A DNA stretch of 64,000 nucleotides from Methylotenera_A sp963701715 (GTDB lineage Bacteria; Pseudomonadota; Gammaproteobacteria; Burkholderiales; Methylophilaceae): assembly GCA_963701715.1 (NCBI GenBank), contig CAVPAX010000004.1, positions 62,001-126,000 on the forward strand. The letters run 5' to 3'. This document shows positions 19,978 to 30,397 of this stretch, in pieces. A program made the translations under genes and the position numbers. The notes under the pieces were generated by a model that worked only from the letters and a program-made list of their open reading frames with translations, did not search any database and had not been told where the DNA came from. Numbering within the stretch: the stretch's first letter is position 1; every line of letters starts with the position of its first letter.

Positions 19978-20472
19978 CCAACAGCAACGTGACAACGGCT
20001 CCGTATCCTTGCCACGGCTCAATTCATCATTCCTAGTGCCACGGCCTAAAGTATTATCTTCTTTACCTCGCTCAAGCTGATCAGCGTCCTTACTCCGCAC
20101 TAGTCTGGCATCGTCTTTACCGCGAGCTAATTGCGCATCGACTTTACCTCTTACCAAACGCGGGTCTTCCTTGCCGTACACTAGCTCTTCATCCTTATTA
20201 CCTCTAATTAAACGAGAAGAGTCTTCCTTACCAGGCGATAATTGGCAATCTTCCTTTCCTTTATTAAGGTGTGGGGCTTCCTTGCCATGCTTTAATTGGG
20301 GATCCTCATTACCTTTTACAAAACTTGGGTCTTCTTTACCACGCTCTAATTCCGGCGTGTAACACGCATCGCCCGTTTGTTTCACTTTGAGAACAACACT
20401 ATCTTCTTGGGCATATGCAGGATTACTTAGCGCAAGCACAAAAACGCATGTGCATGTAATTACTTGTTTCAT
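19972..20472 (-). CDS. Secreted nonapeptide-repeat protein, unknown function
   Basis: Not recognised as a named family. The 166-residue product has a signal peptide (MKQVITCTCVFVLALSNPAYA, cut expected after AYA), a short region with one Cys, then about fourteen copies of a nine-residue unit with consensus xxLxRGKED from about residue 40 to the end (for example PRLVRGKVD, AQLARGKDD, DQLERGKED). One unit has ten residues; the last is degenerate and ends in CCWD. At DNA level this is a degenerate 27-bp repeat over about 19975-20360. The mature protein is extremely charged (Lys/Arg against Asp/Glu) with an invariant Leu and Gly per unit, which suggests a regular solenoid or a disordered polyampholyte. 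It lies just downstream of the rRNA operon terminator and has its own leader. Confidence 0.7.
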   Translation of the reverse strand: MKQVITCTCVFVLALSNPAYAQEDSVVLKVKQTGDACYTPELERGKEDPSFVKGNEDPQLKHGKEAPHLNKGKEDCQLSPGKEDSSRLIRGNKDEELVYGKEDPRLVRGKVDAQLARGKDDARLVRSKDADQLERGKEDNTLGRGTRNDELSRGKDTEPLSRCCWD

Positions 20473-20492
20473 TTGAGTTTCTCTAAAAATAC

Positions 20493-20512
20493 ATCGTTAA
20501 CTATACAACGAT
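20493..20512. promoter_or_regulatory. Short inverted repeat in the leader of the repeat-protein gene
   Basis: ATCGTT and AACGAT face each other around AACTATAC about 20 bp before the start codon of the repeat protein. The centre contains TATAGT on the minus strand (20500-20505), a possible -10, so this could be an operator over the promoter. There is no good -35. Confidence 0.25.
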
Positions 20513-20546
20513 TGAATTAGAAAAAACAACTATTTTTGCGCGCTAC

Positions 20547-20583
20547 AAACAACAAAACCCTCACATGGAGGGTTTTGTTGTTT
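20547..20583 (-). terminator. rRNA operon terminator
   Basis: A perfect 16-bp stem (arms 20547-20562 and 20568-20583, five-base loop) lies 8 bp past the 3' end of 5S rRNA. Its upper part is GAGGG/CCCTC and the base is AT-rich. It is the expected position for the end of the rrn transcript, and it shields the repeat-protein gene downstream. Confidence 0.8.
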
Positions 20584-20591
20584 AAATAAAA

Positions 20592-20706
20592 GCTTGGCGG
20601 TGACCTACTTTCGCATGCGAAGAGCATACTATCATTGGCGCTGGTTCGTTTCACGGCCCTGTTCGAGATGGGAAGGGGTGGGTCCAAACCGCTATGGCCG
20701 CCAAGC
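20592..20706 (-). rRNA. rrf: 5S ribosomal RNA
   Basis: The minus strand begins TGCTTGGCGGCCATAGCGG, contains the conserved CCCATCTCGAACAG-type loop and GAAACGAACCAGCGCC, and ends in CACCGCCAAGC complementary to the 5' end. The ends were placed by that terminal helix. Confidence 0.95.
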
Positions 20707-21224
20707 ATAACTGGTATCACTGATGCGGTTTCCATCAGCAGAAATGCTGTGTTGCCGTCCCGATTTTCATCGAGGCGTCTGTAACAAACTGGAAGAAGTA
20801 AAGATTTATGGTCGGTATTGATTACATTGTCTTGCTTTAGATCTAACCTGGCGTCTTTCGGCTTTTAGGCCTCAAGTCTTAAGGTTATAGGATCAAGCCT
20901 CACGGGCAATTAGTATCAGTTAGCTTAACGCATTACTGCGCTTCCACACCTGACCTATCAACGTCCTGGTCTCGAACGACCCTTTAGCGAGCTTAAAGCT
21001 CGGGCAAGTCTCATCTTGAGGCGAGTTTCACGCTTAGATGCTTTCAGCGTTTATCTCTTCCACACTTAGCTACCCAGCGATACCATTGGCATGATAACTG
21101 GTCCACCAGCGGTGTGTCCACTCCGGTCCTCTCGTACTAGGAGCAGGTCCCCTCAAACTTGCAGCGCCCACGGCAGATAGGGACCAAACTGTCTCACGAC
21201 GTTTTAAACCCAGCTCACGTACCA

Positions 21225-21257
<33 letters not shown>

Positions 21258-21262
21258 GGCTA

Positions 21263-21305
<43 letters not shown>

Positions 21306-21331
21306 CCCGTCGATATGAACTCTTGGGAGGA

Positions 21332-21405
<74 letters not shown>

Positions 21406-21509
21406 TGACCTGCTTTCGCACCTGCTCGACCTGTCCGTCTCGCAGTCAAGCAACCTTATGCCATTGCACTATCAGTACGATTTCCGACCGTACCTAGGTT
21501 ACCTTCGCA

Positions 21510-21554
<45 letters not shown>

Positions 21555-21708
21555 TACCATACACGGTCCCCAGTCCAGATTATGGACCTAGGTTAGAACC
21601 TCAACAACATCAGGGTGGTATTTCAAGGTTGACTCCACGACATCTAGCGACGCCGCTTCATAGTCTCCCACCTATCCTACACAAATCTTGTCAAAGTCCA
21701 ATGTAAAG

Positions 21709-21740
<32 letters not shown>

Positions 21741-21821
21741 AGCCGCGGGTAGATTGCATCTTCACAAACATTTCAACTTCGCTGAGTCCCGAGAGGAGAC
21801 AGTGTGGCCATCGTTACGCCA

Positions 21822-21895
<74 letters not shown>

Positions 21896-22595
21896 TGGGA
21901 CTTCAATCAAGAGCTTGCACCCCATCATTTAATCTTCCAGCACCGGGCAGGCGTCACACCCTATACGTCCACTTTCGTGTTTGCAGAGTGCTGTGTTTTT
22001 ATTAAACAGTCGCAGCCACCTTTTCACTGCAACCCCATCACGCTTCTAGAGCAAGTCTATACACGTTACCGGGGCGCACCTTCTCCCGAAGTTACGGTGC
22101 TAATTTGCCGAGTTCCTTCTCCCGGGTTCTCTCAAGCGCCTTAGAATTCTCATCCTGCCCACCTGTGTCGGTTTGCGGTACGGTCTTATACAACTGAAGC
22201 TTAGTGGCTTTTCTTGGAAGCTTGGTATCAATCACTTCGTGCACAAGTGCACTCGTTATCACGCCTCGTCATTGACCCTCCGGATTTGCCTAAAGGATCT
22301 GACTACACGCTTGAACCGGGACATCCAACACCCGGCTGACCTAACCTTCTCCGTCCCCACATCGCATTGTATAGAGGTACAGGAATATTAACCTGTTTCC
22401 CATCAGCTACGCATCTCTGCCTCACCTTAGGGGCCGACTCACCCTGCGCCGATGAACGTTGCGCAGGAAACCTTGGGCTTTCGGCGAGGGTGCTTTTCAC
22501 ACCCTTTATCGCTACTCATGTCAGCATTCGCACTTCTGATACCTCCAGCATCCCTCACAGAACACCTTCGCAGGCCTACAGAACGCTCTCCTACC

Positions 22596-22726
22596 ATGCA
22601 CATGCTCATTTAAATACACTCTGTCTTGCCACTTTCGACTCGACTTTGATGATACGCTTTGACGCGTCATGCACTTGCGTGCCTGTGCGCCAGCTTCATC
22701 GAATGCACTTAAAAGAGCATGTGCAT
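22596..22726 (-). other. 23S intervening sequence at helix 45
   Basis: Helix 45 in ordinary 23S has a loop of about 20 bases between CTACC and the GAAGCTTCGG-type segment; here 131 bases replace it. The insert is closed by a perfect 12-bp stem (ATGCACATGCTC at 22596-22607 with its complement at 22715-22726), extended after one A.A mismatch by five more AU pairs. It holds an internal palindrome TGACGCGTCA. A long stem of this type is a classic RNase III target, so the insert is probably cut out and the rRNA left in pieces. Confidence 0.85.
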
Positions 22727-22803
22727 CCGAAGCTTCGGTTACGTGCTTAGCCCCGTTACATCTTCCGCGCAGGACGACTCGACCAGTGAGCTATTACGCT
22801 TTC

Positions 22804-22835
<32 letters not shown>

Positions 22836-23335
22836 TGGCTGTCTATGCCTTCCCACTTCGTTTTCCACTTAGCACGTCATTTGGGACCTTAGCTGTCGGT
22901 CTGGGTTGTTTCCCTCTTGACCACGGACGTTAGCACCCATGGTCTGTCTCCCGTAATTGCATTTCTCAGTATTCGGAGTTTGCAATGAGTTGGTAAGATC
23001 TTATGATCCCCCTAGTCATAACAGTGCTCTACCCCCGAGAATGATTTACGAGGCACTACCTAAATAGTTTTCGGAGAGAACCAGCTATTTCCAAGTTTGT
23101 TTAGCCTTTCACCCCTATCCACAGCTCATCCCCAAATTTTTCAACATTTGTGGGTTCGGACCTCCAGTACCTGTTACGGCACCTTCATCCTGGCCATGGA
23201 TAGATCACTTGGTTTCGGGTCTACACCCAGCAACTAGACGCCCTATTCGGACTCGCTTTCGCTACGCCTCCCCTATCGGTTAAGCTTGCTACTGAATGTA
23301 AGTCGCTGACCCATTATACAAAAGGTACGCAGTCA

Positions 23336-23494
23336 CCCCTGCTTAATAAACCCTCAAGGGGTTTATTAAGCAGTGCTGCACATCGCTACGCGATGCGTCA
23401 CCCTACTCTTTCACTCCCCTCTAAAAGTCTTTTGATGCGTCTCGCGCTTCGCGCTCGGGCATCTAAAAAACCTTAAAGGCTCATTAAGCAGGGG
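23336..23494 (-). other. 23S intervening sequence at helix 25
   Basis: Between the conserved segments ACGCAGTCAC and GCTCCCACTGTTTGTA, where most bacteria have about ten bases, there are about 159. The outer ends pair perfectly over 12 bp (23336-23347 with 23483-23494). A second copy of the 3' arm at 23365-23373 lets the 5' arm form a rival 15-bp hairpin (23339-23353 with 23359-23373). Two smaller hairpins (CATCGC/GCGATG and CGCG/CGCG) follow. This is the same site as the helix-25 insertion of Salmonella. Excision by RNase III is inferred. Confidence 0.88.
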
Positions 23495-24035
23495 CTCCCA
23501 CTGTTTGTATGCATACGGTTTCAGGATCTATTTCACTCCCCTCCCGGGGTTCTTTTCGCCTTTCCCTCACGGTACTGGTTCACTATCGGTCGATTACGAG
23601 TATTTAGCCTTGGAGGATGGTCCCCCCATGTTCAGACAAGGTTTCTCGTGCCCCGCCCTACTTGTCGTTACCCTAGTTCCACACACGGGATTTCGTATAA
23701 GGGGCTATCACCCTCTATGGCCGGACTTTCCATTCCGTTCTACTATCGCATGTGCTAAAAATAACAGGCTGTTCCATGTTCGCTCGCCACTACTTACGGA
23801 ATCTCGGTTGATTTCTTTTCCTCGAGCTACTTAGATGTTTCAGTTCACTCGGTTCGCTACCGTCTCCCTATATATTCAGGAGCGGTTACCCTTGCGGGTG
23901 GGTTTCCCCATTCGGACATGTCCGGATCAAAGCTTATTTGCCAGCTCCCCGAACCTTTTCGCAGGCTATCACGTCCTTCATCGCCTGTAATCGCCAAGGC
24001 ATCCACCATATGCACTTATTCACTTGATCCTATAA

Positions 24036-24403
24036 CGTTAAAACCTGAACCCTTTTAAATCCAGATCTCGCGACGCATGAGACGTCCGCTATAGGTTTTC
24101 TAAAGCAACTTCGTGAGCACTGCAAGGTTGTACAGTACTCACTGGTTTATTTCACTTACATTTGTTTTAAGAACTTTCATTCTTGAAACTCATGCGAGCA
24201 AAATGTTTCGATTTTGCAATCAATTACTACCCATTTGAACACATCAACCTCATCACAAAGTTGTGTGTTCTCTTTACTTCTTCCATTTTGTTAAAGATCA
24301 GTCCAGCTAAAAGCCAGAAGTCAATGTCATCAACATGACATTCACTGCTAACTTCTTACATCAAAGTGGCCCCTTATCCCATATATCTTGTTACCCAAGA
24401 TAA
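24036..24403 (-). other. tRNA-Ala to 23S spacer of the rRNA operon
   Basis: About 370 bases with no gene. It contains a boxA-like antitermination element (24289-24300) and AT-rich sequence expected to form the 23S processing stem. Nothing else was recognised. Confidence 0.6.
24289..24300 (-). promoter_or_regulatory. Spacer boxA antitermination element
   Basis: The minus strand reads TGATCTTTAACA, close to the boxA consensus TGCTCTTTAACA bound by NusB/NusE, and lies ahead of 23S as in other rrn operons. Confidence 0.55.
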
Positions 24404-24479
24404 TGGTGGAGGATGACGGGATCGAACCGACGACCCCCTGCTTGCAAAGCAGGTGCTCTCCCAGCTGAGCTAATCCCCC
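24404..24479 (-). tRNA. tRNA-Ala (anticodon TGC)
   Basis: 76 bases with encoded CCA. The minus strand starts GGGGGATTAGCTCAGCTGGG, the anticodon loop is CTTTGCAAG and the T-arm GGTTCGATCCC. It is the second spacer tRNA, between tRNA-Ile and 23S. Confidence 0.97.
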
Positions 24480-24496
24480 ATTGTTTCAGGTGAATC

Positions 24497-24573
24497 TGGT
24501 GGGTCTGGTTGGGCTCGAACCAACGACCCCCGCCTTATCAAGACGGTGCTCTAACCAGCTGAGCTACAGACCC
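24497..24573 (-). tRNA. tRNA-Ile (anticodon GAT)
   Basis: 77 bases with encoded CCA. The minus strand starts GGGTCTGTAGCTCAGCTGG, the anticodon loop is CTTGATAAG and the T-arm GGTTCGAGCCC. First spacer tRNA after 16S. Confidence 0.97.
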
Positions 24574-24648
24574 TTAAGGCCAATCTTTGATGTTGCTTCG
24601 TGTTAAACGACTGATAAGTGTGAATGTTTGTAGCCAAGAACTGTTCTC

Positions 24649-26192
<1,544 letters not shown>

Positions 26193-26553
26193 ATATGACT
26201 ATTACTTTTTCCTCTTGCGAGGTGGTATTTCGCTTTGCTTTATTCACCTAATGATAATTAGATGAAGTACTCAAATTCATTTCAAGGTGTGTCTTGTCAA
26301 TCGCTTTGTTTAACCAAAGCGACCTATTTACATACTTGTCATAAATCTAAGTGTAAGCATTTGTTATCTCGAGTCTTACTTAAACCAAACAACAAAACAT
26401 TCTCGCTTTCTTAACGAAAGCCAGCATTTGTCGCGTCTAAGTAATGTGTCTCAACCACAAACACCCACACTTATCAGTCGTTCATTTTGTTAAAGAGCAT
26501 TTCCCAGAAAAAATACCGAAATTAGAAATTTCGAATTCGCTTATTCCTGAATT
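26193..26553 (-). other. rRNA operon leader between tRNA-fMet and 16S
   Basis: About 360 bases without a gene. It carries a boxA (26488-26499) close to the tRNA-fMet 3' end. No convincing sigma-70 promoter was found in it, so the promoter ahead of tRNA-fMet may serve the whole operon. Confidence 0.55.
26488..26499 (-). promoter_or_regulatory. Leader boxA antitermination element
   Basis: The minus strand reads TGCTCTTTAACA, an exact match to the boxA core, 55 bases past the end of tRNA-fMet and about 300 bases before 16S. Confidence 0.75.
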
Positions 26554-26630
26554 TGGTTGCGGGAACAGGATTTGAACCTGTGACCTTCGGGTTATGAGCC
26601 CGACGAGCTGCCAGACTGCTCCATCCCGCG
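26554..26630 (-). tRNA. Initiator tRNA-fMet (anticodon CAT)
   Basis: 77 bases with CCA. The minus strand starts CGCGGGATGGAGCAGTCTGG; the C1/A72 mismatch and the three G-C pairs of the anticodon stem (CGGGCTCATAACCCG) mark it as the initiator and not an elongator Met or Ile2 tRNA. Confidence 0.95.
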
Positions 26631-26663
26631 TCCGATTCGACGTACTTGCCGCCGAGAGATGAG

Positions 26664-26693
26664 ACTATAGCAAATTTTAGCGACCCGTGTCAA
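26664..26693 (-). promoter_or_regulatory. Sigma-70 promoter of tRNA-fMet and probably the rRNA operon
   Basis: On the minus strand: perfect -35 TTGACA (26688-26693), 18-bp spacer, -10 TATAGT (26664-26669), 33 bp before the tRNA 5' end. It is the strongest promoter-like sequence near the operon. Confidence 0.75.
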
Positions 26694-26874
26694 AACATTT
26701 GTGGCTTTTATTTTTGATTTCTTATTCGCACATTCTCGTCAGCGCGCAACAATGTGGGGCAGTGCACTACAAACCCAATCTCGCAGCATGCAGAGATTTG
26801 TCAGCAACCACATGCCCCACAAGCCAATATTCATGCAGCGTGCAGGGCATGTGTTGAATAGCTTATAATTATTT

Positions 26875-27633
26875 TTATTTGCCGATAGCGCCAAACACTT
26901 TTTTGATAATGCTGCTAGCTTGACCCAGTGGATCTTTACGAATCGCGGCTTCTTCCTTGGCAATCATCAGATACAAGCCATCCAAAGCCTTTTGGGTAAC
27001 GTATTTATTAATATTGGCATCTTCTTTTTTCACCACGCCAAACTTGCTGCCCATTTCAGCATATTTGTTGTAAGTATCGGCCAATTGAACGTTCGCGGTC
27101 GCTTTTTCCACAATCGGCAAAAACTTCTCAGCCATTTGTGTGGATGTTGTGCGTTTGAAATACTGAGTGGCAGCATCTTGCGGTCCGGTCAGAATGGCTT
27201 TTGCATCTGCCAAAGTCATTTTTTTGATGGAATCCACCAACAAGGCTTTTGCTTCCGGCACCGCAGCTTCGGCAGCGCGGTTCATTTTCAGAACCAATTC
27301 ATCTGACTGCTTACCCATTCCCATGAGCTTCATGCCTTTTTCGATTTTTTTGAGTGATTTTGGCAGCGGAATTTTAACTTCCTTATTGCCAAAGAAGCCA
27401 TCGGTAGCTCCAAGCATGGCCACTGCCTTGGTAACGCCCTGATTCAGCGCAGCTTTGAGGCCATCCGATGTTTCTGCGTTACTCAGAGCGCTCACACCAC
27501 TGCCACTTGAACTGGTACTGGCAGTACTGCTGTCCTTATTCGTTTTAAGGGCATCTTTGACGTCGGACAGACTCAAAGCGCTGGCGTGCGTGACGAAAAG
27601 AGCAACCAAAAGCGTAGCAAAAAGGCGTTTCAT
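26875..27633 (-). CDS. DUF4197 family exported protein
   Basis: Protein of 252 residues with a signal peptide (MKRLFATLLVALFVTHASA) and a DUF4197 domain over most of its length: GLKAALNQGVTKAVAMLG near residue 60, PLPKSLKKIEKGMKLMGMGKQ, and the C-terminal TQKALDGLYLMIAKEE...IRKDP with VFGAIGK at the end. The family is common in proteobacteria and its function is unknown. An AGGAG ribosome site lies 7 bp before the ATG. It follows the glgP terminator. Confidence 0.9.
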   Translation of the reverse strand: MKRLFATLLVALFVTHASALSLSDVKDALKTNKDSSTASTSSSGSGVSALSNAETSDGLKAALNQGVTKAVAMLGATDGFFGNKEVKIPLPKSLKKIEKGMKLMGMGKQSDELVLKMNRAAEAAVPEAKALLVDSIKKMTLADAKAILTGPQDAATQYFKRTTSTQMAEKFLPIVEKATANVQLADTYNKYAEMGSKFGVVKKEDANINKYVTQKALDGLYLMIAKEEAAIRKDPLGQASSIIKKVFGAIGK

Positions 27634-27647
27634 GCTAAATCTCCTAA

Positions 27648-27686
27648 TAAAAAAACCGTATCTCGCCTTAACGGCAAACGATACGG
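27648..27686 (-). terminator. Rho-independent terminator of glgP
   Basis: On the minus strand CCGTATC pairs with GATACGG, with inner pairs GCC/GGC, followed by a run of seven or eight T. It lies 12 bp past the glgP stop and immediately before the DUF4197 ribosome site. Confidence 0.8.
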
Positions 27687-27697
27687 ATTAGTTTACG

Positions 27698-30202
27698 TTA
27701 TTTTTTAGTTTTGGGCGCTTTTTCAGCTTTTGCTTTTGTAGAGTTTACATTCCAAATCCGCCCGGCATATTCCGCAATGGTTCTATCACTGGAGAACTTG
27801 GCCATACGCGCGACGTTTAAAATCGCCCTTCTCGACCATTCTTCCTGGTCTTGATAGACGCGACCAACCTCTTCCTGCATCGCAATGTAGCTCTCATAAT
27901 CCGCCAACAGCAAATAGTTGTCGCCATTATTAAGCAAATTGTCCACAATCGATTGGTAACGACCAGGCTCCTCCACAGAGAAGAATCCTGTCGCTATCAT
28001 ATCCAAAACTTCTTTCAATTCTGGGTTTTGATTGTAATACTCACGTGGATTGTAAGCATTAGCCTTAACATCCGCCACTTGCTGGGTAGTCAGGCCGAAT
28101 ATAAAGATATTGTCATCACCAACTTCTTCTTTAATTTCCACATTGGCGCCATCAAGTGTTCCTATGGTGAGCGCACCATTTAATGCCATTTTCATGTTCC
28201 CGGTACCACTAGCCTCAGTGCCTGCGGTTGAAATCTGCTCGGATAAATCACTCCCCGGGAACAAGATTTCGGCCGCCGATACTTCATAGTTCGGATAAAA
28301 CACTACTTTAAGCTTATCGCCGATTGCCGGATCTTCGTTCACAATTTGAGCCACATCATTAATTAAACGAATGATGAGCTTTGCCATCCAGTAACCAGGC
28401 GCCGCTTTACCACCAAATATCACTGTGCGTGGCGTAATGCCAGTTTCACCTTTGCGAATACGGTTATATAGCGTAATCACATGCAATACATTAAGCAACT
28501 GCCGCTTATATTCGTGGATACGCTTAATCTGCACATCAAATAGGCTACTTGGGTTCACAGTAACATTGGTCTGTGATTTGATTTTTTCTGCCAGGCGCTG
28601 TTTGTTAATCTGCTTAACTGCACGAAATGCTTTTCTAAAATCCTTATCGTCTGCCAAAGGCGTCAATTTCACCAATTGCGTTAAATCTTTCTGGAAGCCT
28701 TCGCCAATCGCCTTGCTAATCAAGCCTGTCAGGCCAGGATTGGCTTGATTCAGCCAGCGTCGTGGTGTAATGCCATTGGTCACATTAGTAAATTTACCAG
28801 GGAATATTTTATTAAAATCGGCAAATAATGTTGTTTTCAATAAATCACTATGCAAAGCTGCCACACCATTCACCGTGTGACTACCCACCACAGCCAGATG
28901 CGCCATACGAATGCGGCGACCGTGTGACTCGTCCACAATTGACACACGATTAATTAAATCAACATCACCTGGAAAATGATGATTGACCATGATTAGAAAT
29001 TGATGATTAATTTCGTAAATGATTTCCAGATGACGCGGTAAGAGCGTGCCAAAGAGATCTATAGACCAGGTTTCAAGCGCTTCCGGCATGAGCGTGTGGT
29101 TGGTGTAGGCAAAAATCTTGTTCACTAAGCTCCATGCTAAAGCCCAATCCAGATGGTGCATATCCACCAACTGATGCATCATCTCAGCCACGCCAATTGC
29201 GGGGTGCGTATCGTTGAGTTGAATGGCAATCTTCTCAGGTAATAATTGCCAATCTGCTGGCTTTTTCATCTCATGCATACTCAAGAAGCGACGCAAAATA
29301 TCCTGAATTGAAGCGGACACAAAGAAGTATTGCTGCTTGAGCCTCAGTTCGCGACCTGACGCAGAAGCGTCATTTGGATAAAGCACTTTTGAAATTGTCT
29401 CTGTTTCGTTACGTTCTTCAACTGCACGCTCATAATTGCCATCATTAAAATGACGCAAATCAAATTCACGCGCCGCTTTAGCAGACCAAAGTCGTAAATT
29501 GTTCACGGTTTCCGTGCCGTAACCTGGCACAGGCACATCGTATGCCATCGCTACCACATGCTCTGTGTCGACCCAGTGATGCGTTATACCATGGTTGTTT
29601 TCTGGCACCTCAATGACACGCCCATAAAACTTAATGATGTAAGTCACTTCAGGCCGCTGAAACTCCCAGACATTGCCGTAACGCAACCAGTTGTCAGGAT
29701 TCTCCACCTGCTGGCCATGCTCTATTGATTGCTTGAACATGCCATATTCATAGCGGATACCATAGCCAGTTGCAGGAATATCCATGGTTGCCATTGAATC
29801 CAGAAAGCATGCTGCCAAGCGACCAAGACCACCATTACCTAACGCGGCATCGTGCTCCATCTCCTCGGCCGCCTCCATGCTATGCCCTAATGCACTTAAG
29901 CCTGCACTTAATTCATCCTTTATGCCCAAGTTTAGTGCAGCATTACTTAACATACGGCCTATTAAAAACTCTAATGAAAGATAATAAACACGCTTAGAAT
30001 CATGCTCATTGTAATTACTAGAGGTCTTTACCCACCGCTCCACAACATGATCACGCACCGTATAGGCGGCTGTATGATACCAGTCCCTCGGCGTAGCGAC
30101 CTCATCAGTCTTAAAACATGAAAAAATTAAATGGTTTTGCAGTGCTTGTTTGATAGGGGTAAGTTTGGGCAAGACAGTGGCTTTAGTTTTGTTGATTTTC
30201 AT
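27698..30202 (-). CDS. glgP: Glycogen phosphorylase
   Basis: Pyridoxal-phosphate enzyme that releases glucose-1-phosphate from glycogen or maltodextrin. The PLP-binding signature EASGTGNMKMALNGALTIGT (Lys in GNMKMALNG) is near the C-terminal end, and the N-terminal YYLSLEFLIGR and the active-site segment NDTHPAIGVAEMM fit the family. It is 834 residues from the ATG at 30202; an ATG nine codons upstream (30229) is also open. No glg synthesis genes are adjacent. Confidence 0.96.
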   Translation of the reverse strand: MKINKTKATVLPKLTPIKQALQNHLIFSCFKTDEVATPRDWYHTAAYTVRDHVVERWVKTSSNYNEHDSKRVYYLSLEFLIGRMLSNAALNLGIKDELSAGLSALGHSMEAAEEMEHDAALGNGGLGRLAACFLDSMATMDIPATGYGIRYEYGMFKQSIEHGQQVENPDNWLRYGNVWEFQRPEVTYIIKFYGRVIEVPENNHGITHHWVDTEHVVAMAYDVPVPGYGTETVNNLRLWSAKAAREFDLRHFNDGNYERAVEERNETETISKVLYPNDASASGRELRLKQQYFFVSASIQDILRRFLSMHEMKKPADWQLLPEKIAIQLNDTHPAIGVAEMMHQLVDMHHLDWALAWSLVNKIFAYTNHTLMPEALETWSIDLFGTLLPRHLEIIYEINHQFLIMVNHHFPGDVDLINRVSIVDESHGRRIRMAHLAVVGSHTVNGVAALHSDLLKTTLFADFNKIFPGKFTNVTNGITPRRWLNQANPGLTGLISKAIGEGFQKDLTQLVKLTPLADDKDFRKAFRAVKQINKQRLAEKIKSQTNVTVNPSSLFDVQIKRIHEYKRQLLNVLHVITLYNRIRKGETGITPRTVIFGGKAAPGYWMAKLIIRLINDVAQIVNEDPAIGDKLKVVFYPNYEVSAAEILFPGSDLSEQISTAGTEASGTGNMKMALNGALTIGTLDGANVEIKEEVGDDNIFIFGLTTQQVADVKANAYNPREYYNQNPELKEVLDMIATGFFSVEEPGRYQSIVDNLLNNGDNYLLLADYESYIAMQEEVGRVYQDQEEWSRRAILNVARMAKFSSDRTIAEYAGRIWNVNSTKAKAEKAPKTKK

Positions 30203-30331
30203 CAGGATGGTGCTTTCAAAAAATGTCAAAATGCTTTTAAGTTAATAACATTTTAGCAAATTTCACGCCAACCTTGCTCGCTATTTCATCCGAAAACATA
30301 CCATTTACATACATATACGCGTGTTCATTAC

Positions 30332-30380
30332 AAAAAATATCGGCCTGAAAGGCAAGCTGTATGCGCTTTGCAGGCCGATA
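30332..30380 (-). terminator. Rho-independent terminator of htpG
   Basis: On the minus strand a 10-bp stem TATCGGCCTG/CAGGCCGATA (with further partial pairing inside) is followed by TTTTTT. It lies 18 bp past the htpG stop. Confidence 0.8.
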
Positions 30381-30397
30381 GTGTTGATAATGAAAAA

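Noticed and set aside
26739..26963. 74-codon minus-strand frame between the tRNA-fMet promoter and the DUF4197 gene
   Set aside because: It overlaps the 3' end of the DUF4197 gene in another frame and has no family resemblance or ribosome site.
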